64,000 nucleotides of DNA from Burkholderia thailandensis E264 (GCF_000012365.1 NC_007650.1:1736001-1800000), one strand, 5' to 3'; shown: positions 34,644 through 43,041, numbered from the stretch's first letter. Notes: generated by a model from the letters alone, not told the origin. A program made the numbers and translations.

Positions 34644-35707
34644 GCGCGCTCCGCCGCGTCGGCCTGCGCCGCGCGATGCGCGTCGAGCGCGGCGAGATGC
34701 TCTTGCGCGCGCTGGCGCAGCATCCGCCGCACGCGCGTGATGCCGACGTCGTGCTGATACAGGTACTCGTGGTCGCGCGCATTCGGCGCCATGCTCTCGA
34801 GCACGTAGCGGTCTTGCTCGAGCACCGCCCAGTGCAGCCCTTCGAGGCGGTTGCGATACAGGAAGCGCCACACGTCGCGCTGCCAGCCGGCGACCTTGCG
34901 GGTGCGCCAGAAATAGACCTGGCAGTGATCGTCGTCGATCGGCGTCGCAAAGCCGACGATGCCGAAGCTGCCGCCCGGGCCGAACTTGCGCTGATACGGA
35001 ATCGCGAGGCGCAGCCAGAGGCAGCCCGTCTCGCCGAGCTCGACCCAGTCGAAGTTCACGTCGCGCTGGTTGACCTTCTCGAACATCAGGCCCGTCTCGG
35101 TCTTGCGCACGCGCATGTCGGCCTGCTTGTCGCCTTCGGCCATCGAATGCGACGTCGCGTGCAGATACGCGCCGTGCATCGGGTCCATCACGTTGTCGAT
35201 CGCATACTGGTAATTGCAGGTCCAGTTCGACACGCAGACGAACTGCGCATACCCGGGCGCGACGAGCTCGTCGGGCAGCACGAGCGGCGCGGGCTCGCGA
35301 TGCGCGTCGTCGCCGAACCACAGGAAGATCGCGCCGGCACGCTCCTCGACCGGGTACGACCTCACGCACGCCTGCCCTTCGAGCGGACAGTTCGACACGG
35401 CCGGCACCTTCGTCACGGTGCCGCCGCCGTTCACCTCGACGCCGTGATACCAGCACGCGACACGATCGCCGAGATTCCAGCCGAGCGACAGGCGCGCGCC
35501 GCGGTGCGGGCAGCGATCCTCCAGCGCATGCACGTTGCCTTCCCGATCGCGCCACAGCACGATCTGTTCGGACAACCGAGTGATGCCGACGGGCGCGCTC
35601 GACACCTGCCAGCTCGGCGCGACGGGATACCAGTAGTTGCGGATGCCGCGGTCGAGATACGCGCGCACCGGATCGGCGCCGGGATTCGTTTGGTCGGAAG
35701 ACGTCAT
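34640..35707 (-). CDS. Rieske non-heme iron oxygenase, catalytic (alpha) subunit
   Basis: 355-aa ring-hydroxylating oxygenase subunit. The Rieske [2Fe-2S] motif is CPHRGARL near residue 67 and CWYHG near residue 85. The mononuclear iron site is in NVMDPMHGAYLH near residues 172-183 (Asp, His, His). At 355 residues and with no beta-subunit gene nearby, it belongs with the shorter homotrimeric class (phthalate, vanillate or KshA-type oxygenases), not the alpha/beta naphthalene class. It receives electrons from the ferredoxin at 36055-36372. It starts the chemistry of the pathway by hydroxylating, dihydroxylating or demethylating the substrate. Confidence 0.92.
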   Translation of the reverse strand: MTSSDQTNPGADPVRAYLDRGIRNYWYPVAPSWQVSSAPVGITRLSEQIVLWRDREGNVHALEDRCPHRGARLSLGWNLGDRVACWYHGVEVNGGGTVTKVPAVSNCPLEGQACVRSYPVEERAGAIFLWFGDDAHREPAPLVLPDELVAPGYAQFVCVSNWTCNYQYAIDNVMDPMHGAYLHATSHSMAEGDKQADMRVRKTETGLMFEKVNQRDVNFDWVELGETGCLWLRLAIPYQRKFGPGGSFGIVGFATPIDDDHCQVYFWRTRKVAGWQRDVWRFLYRNRLEGLHWAVLEQDRYVLESMAPNARDHEYLYQHDVGITRVRRMLRQRAQEHLAALDAHRAAQADAAERA

Positions 35708-35741
35708 CTGTTTGCTCCGGAAGCGTTTGAGGGCGGCTGCG

Positions 35742-36053
35742 TCATTCGGCGAGCGCGGCGAGTTCCGCGCAGAAGCGCTCGGCGGTCCACTCCGCGCCGT
35801 CGGGCGCGCGAAAGCCGAGGCGGTTCAGGCCCGCGACGACGTCGGCAAGCTCGGTCGCTCCACCTTCGAACACGCGCTCGAGCGCGTCGCCGAGATCGTT
35901 CTCGTACTGCGTCGGCTCGGCCTTGCGCGTCTGCCACACCAGATTCGGCATCTGCCCGGGGATCTCGATCTGCCCCTTGCCCGCGACGTTGTTCGGCTGC
36001 GGCGCACGCCACGGCGTGAGGAAAGGGTTGAAGTTCACGGTCGTCTCGTTCAT
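35742..36053 (-). CDS. Small protein with recombinase-like helix-turn-helix segment
   Basis: 103-aa protein between the Rieske ferredoxin and oxygenase genes; its start is one base from the ferredoxin stop. The N-terminal half is Pro/Asn-rich (NPFLTPWRAPQPNN). The C-terminal half (ADVVAGLNRLGFRAPDGAEW, then TAERFCAELA) resembles the small recombinase-type helical domain (LN-x-x-G-x-x-x-x-x-G-x-x-W). It has none of the catalytic residues of a recombinase. In this setting it is more likely an accessory subunit or assembly factor of the oxygenase than a DNA enzyme; that is inference from position. Confidence 0.7.
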   Translation of the reverse strand: MNETTVNFNPFLTPWRAPQPNNVAGKGQIEIPGQMPNLVWQTRKAEPTQYENDLGDALERVFEGGATELADVVAGLNRLGFRAPDGAEWTAERFCAELAALAE

Positions 36054-36054
36054 G

Positions 36055-36372
36055 TCATTCCACCTTGATCTGGATTTCCTCGCCGGCGAGCCGCACCGCG
36101 TACGTCTTCAGCGCGCGCCCGCCCGGCCCTTTCAGGCACTGGCCGGTCTTGATGTCGAACACGGCCTCGTGCAACGGGCACTCGACCGTGCCGTCGTCGA
36201 CGAAGCCTTGCGTGAGAAGCGCATACGCATGCGGACAGACGTTCTCGAGCGCGTACACGTCGTCGCCGACTCGATAGATCCCGATCTCGACGCCATCGGT
36301 GCGCTTGAACTCGATCGGCGAATCCTCGGACAACGCGCCGGCGTGTCCGGCGCAAACCCATTGTTCAGACAT
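36055..36372 (-). CDS. Rieske-type ferredoxin of the oxygenase system
   Basis: 105-aa soluble [2Fe-2S] Rieske ferredoxin. Ligands are C-P-H in ENVCPHAYALL near residue 45 and C-P-L-H in VECPLHEAVFD near residue 65, with normal spacing. It shuttles electrons from the reductase (24532) to the oxygenase (34640). ATG 36372 follows AAGGG by about 7 bases; the longer frame is not needed. It is the first gene of the 14-gene operon, with a TATAAT-type promoter and palindromic operator just upstream. Confidence 0.9.
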   Translation of the reverse strand: MSEQWVCAGHAGALSEDSPIEFKRTDGVEIGIYRVGDDVYALENVCPHAYALLTQGFVDDGTVECPLHEAVFDIKTGQCLKGPGGRALKTYAVRLAGEEIQIKVE

Positions 36373-36405
36373 CTCACACCCTTCCTTCAAGTCGATCCGC
36401 TTATT

Positions 36406-36460
36406 TGTTCCAAATACGGAACATCAGTTTATGGATGGTGATTATAGGAGCACCGTTCGA
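36406..36460 (-). promoter_or_regulatory. Promoter and GTTCC-N6-GGAAC operator of the catabolic operon
   Basis: On the minus strand a perfect -10 box TATAAT (plus coordinates 36441-36446) is preceded, 17 bases up, by TTTTGA. The palindrome TGTTCC-AAATAC-GGAACA spans 36406-36423, about 11-28 bases after the predicted transcription start and 33 bases before the ferredoxin ATG. The same 5-6-5 palindrome occurs at the divergent porin promoter. The two IclR proteins are the natural candidates to bind. Confidence 0.65.
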
Positions 36461-36642
36461 AGATCAAAATAAAAAGCCGCGACTCCTAGGGAAAATACCG
36501 AGACGGTGTTTCCGCCCGATGCCCGGCAACCCAGACGGAACGGGCACGGAACGGAAATTTCGGGTTTTCCCTCGTCCTTTCAAAGCCTTGGCGACATGCC
36601 TTCGGACAAATCGCGGGCCCCGCCTCGATTCGAAAATTTATT

Positions 36643-36708
36643 TTGTTCCCGCTGATTTCCGCCCCTATACTCCATTCCACCAAAGGCACATAGTTCCATA
36701 TATGGAAC
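36643..36708 (+). promoter_or_regulatory. Promoter and GTTCC-N6-GGAAC operator of the divergent porin
   Basis: TTGTTC (36643-36648) and TATACT (36666-36671) form a sigma70-like promoter with a 17-base spacer. A perfect 16-base palindrome, GTTCC-ATATAT-GGAAC, lies at 36693-36708, roughly 15-30 bases after the predicted start. It matches the arms and spacing of the site at 36406, implying common control of porin and operon. Confidence 0.65.
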
Positions 36709-36806
36709 GCAAGAAGGCCAAAAATTCAGCCGTGGGAACGCGCGTGGCCGACCGTTTCGCGCGCGGCCACCGCCCGCGTCATTTGGAGCAAAGGTCAGGA
36801 GATCAG

Positions 36807-37895
36807 ATGGTCAAGCAAGCGGTAGCAGCACTACTCGGCGCGGGCGCCGTCGCCGGCGCATGGGCGCAGAGCAGCGTCACGCTGTACGGCAGCCTCGACG
36901 CCGGCGTCGCATACGTGAACAACGTCGGCGGTGGCGCGAAGTGGTCGATGATTCAGGGCAATACGCAGCCCGACCGGTGGGGATTGAAGGGCACCGAGGA
37001 TCTGGGCGGCGGCCTGAAGACGATCTTCCAGCTCGAGAACGGCTTTTATACGAACAACGGCCAGATGGCCGCGGCGGGCACGATGTGGAACCGCCAGGCA
37101 TTCGTCGGCCTGAACTCCGACAAGCTCGGCACGCTGACGCTCGGCCATCAGACGCCGTTCAACTTCGACTGGCTCGACCCGCTGTCGACCGCGTTCCTCG
37201 CGCAGAGCTGGTACGCGTTCCACCCGGGCAACCTCGACCAGCTCGCGGACACGAGCACCGTGCCGTTCAACAACTCAGTCAAGTACCGAACGCCGACCTT
37301 CGCGGGCTTCACCGCAGGCGCGATGCTCGGCTTCGGCAACACGACGAACTTCTCGACCGGCCGGACGATGAGCTTCGGCGTCAATTACGCGAACGGCCCG
37401 TTCAAGGCGGCCGCCGTCTACTCGAACGAGCACGACCAGGCGTTCTCGATGGCGACCGTCGGCGGCATCGCCGGGCCGGGCGGCACGTTCCAGGGCATGC
37501 CCGTCGCGAGCTATGTCGCGAAGAAGGCGCAGAACATGGGCGCGGGCCTGTCGTACCGCTTCGGCCCGCTGCTCGTGCACGGCCTCTACACGCGTGTGAA
37601 GCTGCAGGCGAACGACCACTCGGATACGTTCCAGAGCTACGACGCCGGCGCGAACTACCAGAGCTCGCCGTTCAACGTGATCGCGGGCGGCGCGGCGAGC
37701 TCGACGCTCGCCGGCCGCCGCTGGACGCAGTTCGAGCTCGGCGACACGTATTCGCTGTCCAAGCGCACACAGGTCTATGCGAACGTGTTGTACGAGCATG
37801 CGAGCGGCAATGCGAAGGCGGCGTTCTTCACGGCGGGCGCGTCGAGCACGGCGAACCAGGTGATCTTTCTGACGGGGATTCACCACTCGTTCTGA
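36807..37895 (+). CDS. Gram-negative porin of the catabolic locus
   Basis: 362-aa outer-membrane trimeric porin of the Burkholderiales type. A signal peptide ends at AWAQ near residue 21, and the mature chain begins SSVTLYGSLDAGVAYVNNVG. Porin hallmarks are RWGLKGTEDLGGGLKTIFQLENGF, RQAFVGL, YRFGPLLVHGLYTRV, a SKRTQVYANVLYEHASG strand near the end and a C-terminal Phe. AGGAG lies 5 bases before the ATG. It is divergent from the Rieske operon and shares its palindromic operator, so it is probably the outer-membrane entry route for the aromatic substrate. Confidence 0.9.
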   Translation: MVKQAVAALLGAGAVAGAWAQSSVTLYGSLDAGVAYVNNVGGGAKWSMIQGNTQPDRWGLKGTEDLGGGLKTIFQLENGFYTNNGQMAAAGTMWNRQAFVGLNSDKLGTLTLGHQTPFNFDWLDPLSTAFLAQSWYAFHPGNLDQLADTSTVPFNNSVKYRTPTFAGFTAGAMLGFGNTTNFSTGRTMSFGVNYANGPFKAAAVYSNEHDQAFSMATVGGIAGPGGTFQGMPVASYVAKKAQNMGAGLSYRFGPLLVHGLYTRVKLQANDHSDTFQSYDAGANYQSSPFNVIAGGAASSTLAGRRWTQFELGDTYSLSKRTQVYANVLYEHASGNAKAAFFTAGASSTANQVIFLTGIHHSF

Positions 37896-37940
37896 GCGCG
37901 GCGTCGCGCGGCGCGCGTGCGGCGCCTCGCGCCATGTAGC

Positions 37941-38000
37941 GCGTGGCGTGACGTGGCGTGACGTGGCGTGGCGTGGCGTGGCGTGACGTGGCGTGGCGTG
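37941..38000. repeat. 5-bp tandem repeat (GCGTG/ACGTG), twelve units
   Basis: Twelve perfect-length 5-base units, each GCGTG or ACGTG, fill 60 bases 46 bases after the porin stop. Such arrays are prone to slippage and often differ between strains. It is outside coding sequence, so length change would not shift a reading frame. Confidence 0.9.
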
Positions 38001-38051
38001 ACGGGCGGCGCGGCGCCTCCCGCCCAAGGCCGCGACAACGCGCGCGAATGC

Positions 38052-38087
38052 GAAAAAGCCTCCGCTACCGCGAAGGCTTTTTCTTTT
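38052..38087. terminator. Bidirectional rho-independent terminator
   Basis: AAAAAGCCT pairs with AGGCTTTTT around a GC-rich loop, with A-run before and T-run after. It can end transcription of the porin from the left and of the IclR gene from the right. Confidence 0.8.
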
Positions 38088-38199
38088 ATGCGTGAGCGAA
38101 TGAAATGGACTGACCCGCCGGCCGACCAACCGATGCGCGACACACCGCTAATGAGCGCATCGCACGCCGCCCGCGCCTATCGAAACGATCAGGACGCCG

Positions 38200-39150
38200 T
38201 CAAAACAGCGCGACCTTGTGCCGCGCATGCGCGACGGTCGGATCGCTGTCGAGCGGCCGATAGTTCAGCCGCTGCGACAGATCGACGGCCGCGCCGCACA
38301 CGAGCTCGACGAGCCGTTCCTTTTCGTCGGCGGAGCCGATCTCCGAGCGCGGCACCGTCGCGGTGATCGCCGCGACGATCGAGCCCGAATGGTCGCGCAC
38401 CGGCGCCGTCACCGCCGAAATCCCGCTCTCGAACGCCCCTTCGCTGAGCGCGTAGCCGAGACGCGCGTAATGGCGCACGCGCTCGTACAGTTCGTCGACG
38501 GTCGCGGGCGTGTGCTCGGTGAACGCCTCGAGGCGCTTCTCCGGATAGAGCTGGCGCATCGCGTCGCGCGTGAGGTCGCCCATCAGCACGTGGCCGTGCA
38601 CGGTCGCGTGCGCGGGCAGCCGCGTGCCCACATGCACCTTCACCGAGCCGAACATCGGCGCGTTGCTCTGCGCCTTCGCGACGAACACGACGTCGCGACG
38701 ATCGCGGATCAGCAGATGCGTCGACAGTCCGGCCACATCGCGCAGGCGCTCGAGCACCGGCGTGCCGAGATCGGTCAATTCGAGCGAATTCAGATATTCG
38801 AAGCCGAGACGCAGCACGCCGACGCCGAGCCGGAAATGGCGGTCGCCGTTCGCGCGCTCGATGAAGCCGAGCGCTTCGAGCGTCTGCAACAGGCGGAACG
38901 TCGTCGTGCGCGGGATGCCGATGCGCTTGGACAGCTCGGGGGCGCTCAGCACCGGCTCGCGCGCCGAAAACTCGGACAGGATGCGCAGCCCGCGCTCGAG
39001 CCCGGGGACGAGATACGACGACGCGCCGCCCGCGGCTTCGTCGTCGGCCGCATCAGGCGCGGCGAGCGCACCGGCCGGCGCGTGGCTCGGCGTGCCCGAT
39101 GCGGCGTCGGCGGCGTGCTTGCCTGCGGCTGTCGTAGTGGTTTTGGCCAT
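38200..39150 (-). CDS. IclR-family transcriptional regulator, second of the locus
   Basis: 316-aa IclR regulator. An Ala/Thr-rich, low-complexity N-terminal extension of about 45 residues precedes the winged helix-turn-helix (GLERGLRILSEF, PELSKRIGIPRTTTFRLLQ). The effector domain follows (VGTRLPAHATVHGHVLMGDL; ISAVTAPVRDHSG). It is clearly paralogous to the embedded regulator at 31534-32388. The N-terminal extension is the main difference. It is convergent with the porin and likely takes part in controlling the porin/operon promoters, perhaps for a different effector or as activator against repressor. Confidence 0.9.
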   Translation of the reverse strand: MAKTTTTAAGKHAADAASGTPSHAPAGALAAPDAADDEAAGGASSYLVPGLERGLRILSEFSAREPVLSAPELSKRIGIPRTTTFRLLQTLEALGFIERANGDRHFRLGVGVLRLGFEYLNSLELTDLGTPVLERLRDVAGLSTHLLIRDRRDVVFVAKAQSNAPMFGSVKVHVGTRLPAHATVHGHVLMGDLTRDAMRQLYPEKRLEAFTEHTPATVDELYERVRHYARLGYALSEGAFESGISAVTAPVRDHSGSIVAAITATVPRSEIGSADEKERLVELVCGAAVDLSQRLNYRPLDSDPTVAHARHKVALF

Positions 39151-39228
39151 GTCGGCTGCAATGGACGGAAAGAAACCGAATCATAACGCGAAGGCCGCGC
39201 GGCTTCGACGCGCGAACGCGGCCCGCCT

Positions 39229-39855
39229 TCATCCGCGCGGCCGCGCCCCCGCGCGGCGCTCGGCGGCGGGCCGCGCGCTCACCCAGCGAAACGTGAGGTT
39301 GATCCGCTCGCCCTGCACCGCAGGCTCCTTCGGCACACGGTGTCGCCACTCGCATTGCGTGCGCCCGCGCATCACGAGCAGGCTGCCCTTCGTCAGACGA
39401 TACGCGTGTGCGACGCCCGTCTCGTTGTGCCGCAGATCGAACACGCGTGTCGCGCCGAGGCTCAGCGACGCGATCACCGGCTCGGGACCGAGCTCCGGCT
39501 CGTCGTCCGCGTGCCAGCCCATGCTGTCGAAGCCGTTGCGATAGCGGTTCAGCAACACGCTGTTGAAGCGCGCGCGGCTCGTCGCCTCGGCCATCCGCTT
39601 CAGCTCGAGCACGGCGGGCGTCCATGGCGCCGGCTCGTTGCGGATGCCCGAATACACGTAAACCGCATCCGGCTCGCCCTGCCACGCGGTCAGGCGCGGT
39701 AGCGGCAGCAAGCCGCGCGGCGTGCGCATCGTGTCCTGCCGCCAAGCAACCTCGTCGACGAGGCGCGCATGGAACCGGTCGGCATCGGCGGGCGCGAGCC
39801 AGTCCGGATGCCAGTCGACATCGGGTTTCGGCAGATCGTCGAACAAATCGAACAT
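39229..39855 (-). CDS. AlkB-type 2-oxoglutarate/Fe(II) dioxygenase
   Basis: 208-aa dioxygenase of the AlkB family, which removes methyl groups from alkylated DNA/RNA bases. The iron ligands are H-x-D in [12 protein letters not shown] near residues 114-116 and a distal His in EWRHRVPK near residue 173; the 2-oxoglutarate-binding Arg is in [27 protein letters not shown] is a typical substrate-loop segment of the ALKBH2/3-like branch. It is monocistronic by spacing (78 bases to the IclR gene) and has a basic, Arg-rich tail. Confidence 0.88.
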   Translation of the reverse strand: MFDLFDDLPKPDVDWHPDWLAPADADRFHARLVDEVAWRQDTMRTPRGLLPLPRLTAWQGEPDAVYVYSGIRNEPAPWTPAVLELKRMAEATSRARFNSVLLNRYRNGFDSMGWHADDEPELGPEPVIASLSLGATRVFDLRHNETGVAHAYRLTKGSLLVMRGRTQCEWRHRVPKEPAVQGERINLTFRWVSARPAAERRAGARPRG

Positions 39856-39985
39856 CGTCGGTCAAAATCTCCGCATCCGGCTATCATCGCGAAATGGCGC
39901 GAACCGCAACCCGCGATCCGCGCCCCCTGTTCAAATTCTAGCCGCGCGAACGCCGCACCGTTTGCGCGCTCATCCGGACCCCGAC

Positions 39986-40570
39986 ATGACTCTTTCCGAT
40001 TCCGCTCTCGATCAGATTTTTCGCACCGCGCGCACGCACAACGCATGGCAGCCGAAGCCCGTCGACGACGCGCTGCTCCACCAACTGATCGATCTCGTCA
40101 AGTGCGGCCCGACGTCGGCGAACTCGAGCCCCGCGCGCTTCGTATTCGTGAAGTCGCCGCAGGCGAAGGCCAAGCTCAAGCCCGCGCTGTCCGAAGGCAA
40201 TCTCGCGAAGACGATGGCCGCGCCCGTCACCGTGATCGTCGGGATGGACATGGCGTTCCACGACCATCTGCCGAAGCTCTTCCCGCATGCGGACGCGCGC
40301 AGCTGGTTCGCCGGCAACGACGCGCTGATCGAGGCGACCGCGTTCCGCAATTCGTCGCTGCAAGGTGCGTACCTGATCATCGCCGCGCGCGCGCTCGGCC
40401 TCGATGCCGGCCCGATGTCCGGCTTCGACCAGGCGGCCGTCGACGCCGCGTTCTTCGCCGGCACGTCGATCAAGTCGAACTTCCTCGTGAATCTCGGCTA
40501 CGGCGACGCCGCCGGCCTGTTCCCGCGCAGCCCCCGCTTCTCGTTCGACGAAATCGCGCGCATCGAATAA
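39986..40570 (+). CDS. rutE: Malonic semialdehyde reductase/nitroreductase family (RutE type)
   Basis: 194-aa FMN-dependent nitroreductase-fold protein. It matches RutE, which reduces malonic semialdehyde (and 3-hydroxypropionate-related aldehydes) in pyrimidine degradation. Signatures are [12 protein letters not shown] near residue 20, [14 protein letters not shown] near residue 40, [29 protein letters not shown] and a [11 protein letters not shown] segment near residue 165. Other rut genes are absent, so it may serve general aldehyde or nitro reduction. It is followed after 59 bases by a metallophosphoesterase on the same strand. Confidence 0.82.
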   Translation: MTLSDSALDQIFRTARTHNAWQPKPVDDALLHQLIDLVKCGPTSANSSPARFVFVKSPQAKAKLKPALSEGNLAKTMAAPVTVIVGMDMAFHDHLPKLFPHADARSWFAGNDALIEATAFRNSSLQGAYLIIAARALGLDAGPMSGFDQAAVDAAFFAGTSIKSNFLVNLGYGDAAGLFPRSPRFSFDEIARIE

Positions 40571-40629
40571 GCGCGCAACGGCGGCGCGTTCGCGCGCCGC
40601 CGCTCTCTCGGCTCCCCCCGTTTCCGCCC

Positions 40630-41841
40630 ATGCGACGCGTTTCATCGTTTCTGCTGCGCCTGACGATCATCGGCGTGCTGCTGCACGTGTATGTCGGCTT
40701 GCGCCTGCTGCCCGACCTCGCGCCCCCCGCCGCCCGCTACGCGGGCGCGCTGTGGCTCGTCGCGTCGTGCTTCCTGATTCCGCTCGGCATGCTGTCGCGC
40801 GTGTTCGAGCGGCAGCCGCTCGGCGATCGCGTCGCGTGGGCCGGGCTCCTCGCGATGGGCTTCTTCTCGTCGCTGCTCGTGCTGACGCTCGCACGCGACG
40901 TGCTGCTCGCCGCGCTCGCGGCCATCAACGCGCTCGCGCCCGGCGCGGTGCCGTTCTCGCACTGGCGCGCGCAGACATCGGCCGGCGTGCCGCTCGCCGC
41001 GCTCGCGGTGAGCGTCGTCGGTTTCGTCAATGCGCGACGCCGCGCACGCGTCGTCGACGTCGCCGTGCCGATCGACGACCTGCCCGCCGCGCTCGACGGC
41101 TTCACGATCGTGCAGATCAGCGACATCCACGTCGGCCCGACGATCAAGCGCGGCTACGTCGAGGCGATCGTCGACGCGGTCAACCGGCTGAAGCCGGATC
41201 TCGTCGCGGTGACGGGCGACGTCGTCGACGGCACGGTCGCGCAGCTCGCGGGCCACGCGGCGCCGCTCGGCCGGCTGCGCGCACGCCACGGCGCGTTCGT
41301 CGTGACGGGCAACCACGAGTACTACTCGGGCGCCGACGAATGGATCGCCGAGTTCCGCAGGATCGGCCTCGCGGTGCTGCTCAACGAGCACCGGACGATC
41401 GACCACGGCGACGGCCAGCTCGTGATCGCGGGCGTCACCGACTACTCGGCGGGCCACTTCGACCCCGCGCATCAAAGCGACCCGAGCGCGGCGCTCGCGG
41501 GCGCGCCCGTCGACGTGCGCATCCGCGTGCTGCTCGCGCACCAGCCGCGCAGCGCGAGCGCCGCGGCCGACGCGGGTTTCACGCTGCAACTGTCCGGGCA
41601 CACGCACGGCGGCCAGTTTTTCCCGTGGAACTTCTTCGTGCGACTGCAGCAGCCGTTCACCGCGGGGCTCGCGCGGCTCAACGGCCTATGGGTCTATACG
41701 AGCCGCGGCACCGGTTACTGGGGACCGCCGAAGCGGCTGGGCGCGCCGTCGGAGATCACGCGCGTGCGGCTCGTGCGCGACGACGGGAACCGAGCGGGCG
41801 CGGGCGCGGGCGCGTCCGCCACGCTGAACGCTGAACGCTGA
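40630..41841 (+). CDS. Membrane-anchored metallophosphoesterase
   Basis: 403-aa protein with four N-terminal transmembrane helices (about 1-150) and a C-terminal calcineurin-like phosphoesterase domain. Metal-binding motifs appear in order: SDIHVGP near residue 161, GDVVDG near residue 197, GNHEYY near residue 231, LLAHQP near residue 303 and GHTHGG near residue 327. The architecture is that of YkuE/YaeI-type enzymes, which in some bacteria hydrolyse UDP-diacylglucosamine or other membrane phosphoesters. The substrate is not predictable. The tail is a Gly/Ala-rich low-complexity run ending in tandem CGCTGAA repeats at the DNA level. Confidence 0.87.
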   Translation: MRRVSSFLLRLTIIGVLLHVYVGLRLLPDLAPPAARYAGALWLVASCFLIPLGMLSRVFERQPLGDRVAWAGLLAMGFFSSLLVLTLARDVLLAALAAINALAPGAVPFSHWRAQTSAGVPLAALAVSVVGFVNARRRARVVDVAVPIDDLPAALDGFTIVQISDIHVGPTIKRGYVEAIVDAVNRLKPDLVAVTGDVVDGTVAQLAGHAAPLGRLRARHGAFVVTGNHEYYSGADEWIAEFRRIGLAVLLNEHRTIDHGDGQLVIAGVTDYSAGHFDPAHQSDPSAALAGAPVDVRIRVLLAHQPRSASAAADAGFTLQLSGHTHGGQFFPWNFFVRLQQPFTAGLARLNGLWVYTSRGTGYWGPPKRLGAPSEITRVRLVRDDGNRAGAGAGASATLNAER

Positions 41842-42324
41842 ACGCGCAGCCGTCGAAGAAGCGCGCGATGCAGCCGCGCTCGTCTTCGCAAGCGCTGTAG
41901 ATGCGTCCCGGGAAACGCTGACGATCGTCACACCCGCACTATCGGCCCGCTCGCCTTCACGCGCCCCCAAGACCCGGCGCGAACGAACCGCCGCCGCACA
42001 TGCGCCCAAACCTCGGCACCCGCGCCTTCACCGCCGCCGCGGGTTGACTCGCGTAACCGGTCCCGCCTAGAATGCCCGCCATCCATTCTTTCAGGAACCG
42101 TCGTGGACAGTAGCAGCACAACGTCCGCACGCCGCTTCGCCTGAACGCCTGCCGGCCGATTGCCGCCACACGCGTTCGTCGGAACGCGTGCGATTTCCCG
42201 TTTCACACAATCGCATCGATTCGCGCGCTAAAGTGTCGCGCGAATCTGTAATGCACGCGCGCCCGCACGGCTCGCCCGCTCCGCCGCGTTCGCCGCGGGG
42301 CGCATTCGGCATGGCAGGACACCA
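41842..42324. other. 483-base region upstream of mgtC-like gene
   Basis: No gene is seen. A perfect inverted repeat CACGCGTTC-N4-GAACGCGTG lies at 42169-42190, about 135 bases before the MgtC-type start codon. It may be an operator or a hairpin in the leader. I see no recognisable magnesium riboswitch and no promoter I would assign. Confidence 0.5.
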
Positions 42325-43041
42325 ATGACTTTCGAATTCGCACTTCGCCTCTTCACCGCGTTCGCCTGCGGGGTCGCGATCGGCCTCGAACGGCAGATCC
42401 GTCAGCGCACGGCCGGCTTGCGCACGATCACGCTCGTCGCGAGCGGCGCGTGTCTGTTCGTCACGCTTGGCGTCCTGACGGGCAACGGAATCCCCGGCGT
42501 CACGCAGATCGCCGCGTACGTCGTCTCCGGCGTCGGCTTTCTCGGCGGCGGCGTCATCATGCGCGACAAAGGCTCAATCCAGGGCATCAACACCGCCGCG
42601 ACCCTCTGGTGCTCGGCCGCGGTCGGCGTGCTGTCGGGCGCCGGCCACTACCTGCCCGCGCTCGCGGGCACGGGCGTCGTGCTGCTCACGAACACGCTGC
42701 TGCGCGGCGTGAGCCAGGCGATCAACTCGACGCCCGTGTCGAACGCCGATCTCGTGCGCGAATATCAGATCACGGTGATCTGCCTCGCATCGGACGAAGT
42801 GCACATCCGGACGCTGCTGTCGAACTCGATGTATGCGAAGCCGCTGTCGTTCCAGAGCCTGACGAGCGAGGACGTGCCGCGCGAAGCCGATGCGCCCGAG
42901 CGCATCAAGGTCACGGCGACGCTGAAGCTGCACCCGAAGGATCAGCCGAAACTCGAGCAGATCGCGAGCCGGATGAGCATGGAGAAAAGCATCTCGAGCG
43001 TGAGCTGGACTGCGAAGGAAGCCGAGCCGCTGATGGAGTGA
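42325..43041 (+). CDS. mgtC: MgtC/SapB family membrane protein
   Basis: 238-aa inner-membrane protein. The N-terminal half has four to five transmembrane helices and the MgtC hallmarks: a GLERQIRQRTAGLRT loop near residue 20, AAYVVSGVGFLGGGVIMRDK near residue 65 and NTAATLWCSAAVGVLSGAG near residue 92. The C-terminal half is a cytosolic ACT-like domain (VREYQITVICLASD...VSWTAKEAEPLME). MgtC promotes survival in macrophages and low magnesium in other pathogens by acting on the F-ATPase. It lies convergent to the quorum-sensing regulator, 28 bases apart. Confidence 0.85.
   Translation: MTFEFALRLFTAFACGVAIGLERQIRQRTAGLRTITLVASGACLFVTLGVLTGNGIPGVTQIAAYVVSGVGFLGGGVIMRDKGSIQGINTAATLWCSAAVGVLSGAGHYLPALAGTGVVLLTNTLLRGVSQAINSTPVSNADLVREYQITVICLASDEVHIRTLLSNSMYAKPLSFQSLTSEDVPREADAPERIKVTATLKLHPKDQPKLEQIASRMSMEKSISSVSWTAKEAEPLME

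Larger units (their letters stand above)
37896..38199. other. 304-base region with repeat and terminator
   Basis: No gene is seen between the porin and the convergent IclR gene. It holds the 5-bp tandem array at 37941-38000 and a bidirectional hairpin at 38052-38087. Confidence 0.7.

Noticed and set aside
33873..35555. 560-codon fused frame across SDR and oxygenase genes
   Set aside because: Only the part from 34643 downward matches an SDR; the upstream part is out-of-frame Rieske oxygenase sequence. It is two genes with a 4-base overlap.
37941..38000. Possible CRISPR or protein-binding array
   Set aside because: The units are 5 bases with no spacers, so this is a simple tandem repeat. No cas gene is present in the window.
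41842..42324. Magnesium riboswitch upstream of the MgtC-type gene
   Set aside because: No M-box or mgtA-like conserved core could be recognised; only one inverted repeat is visible.
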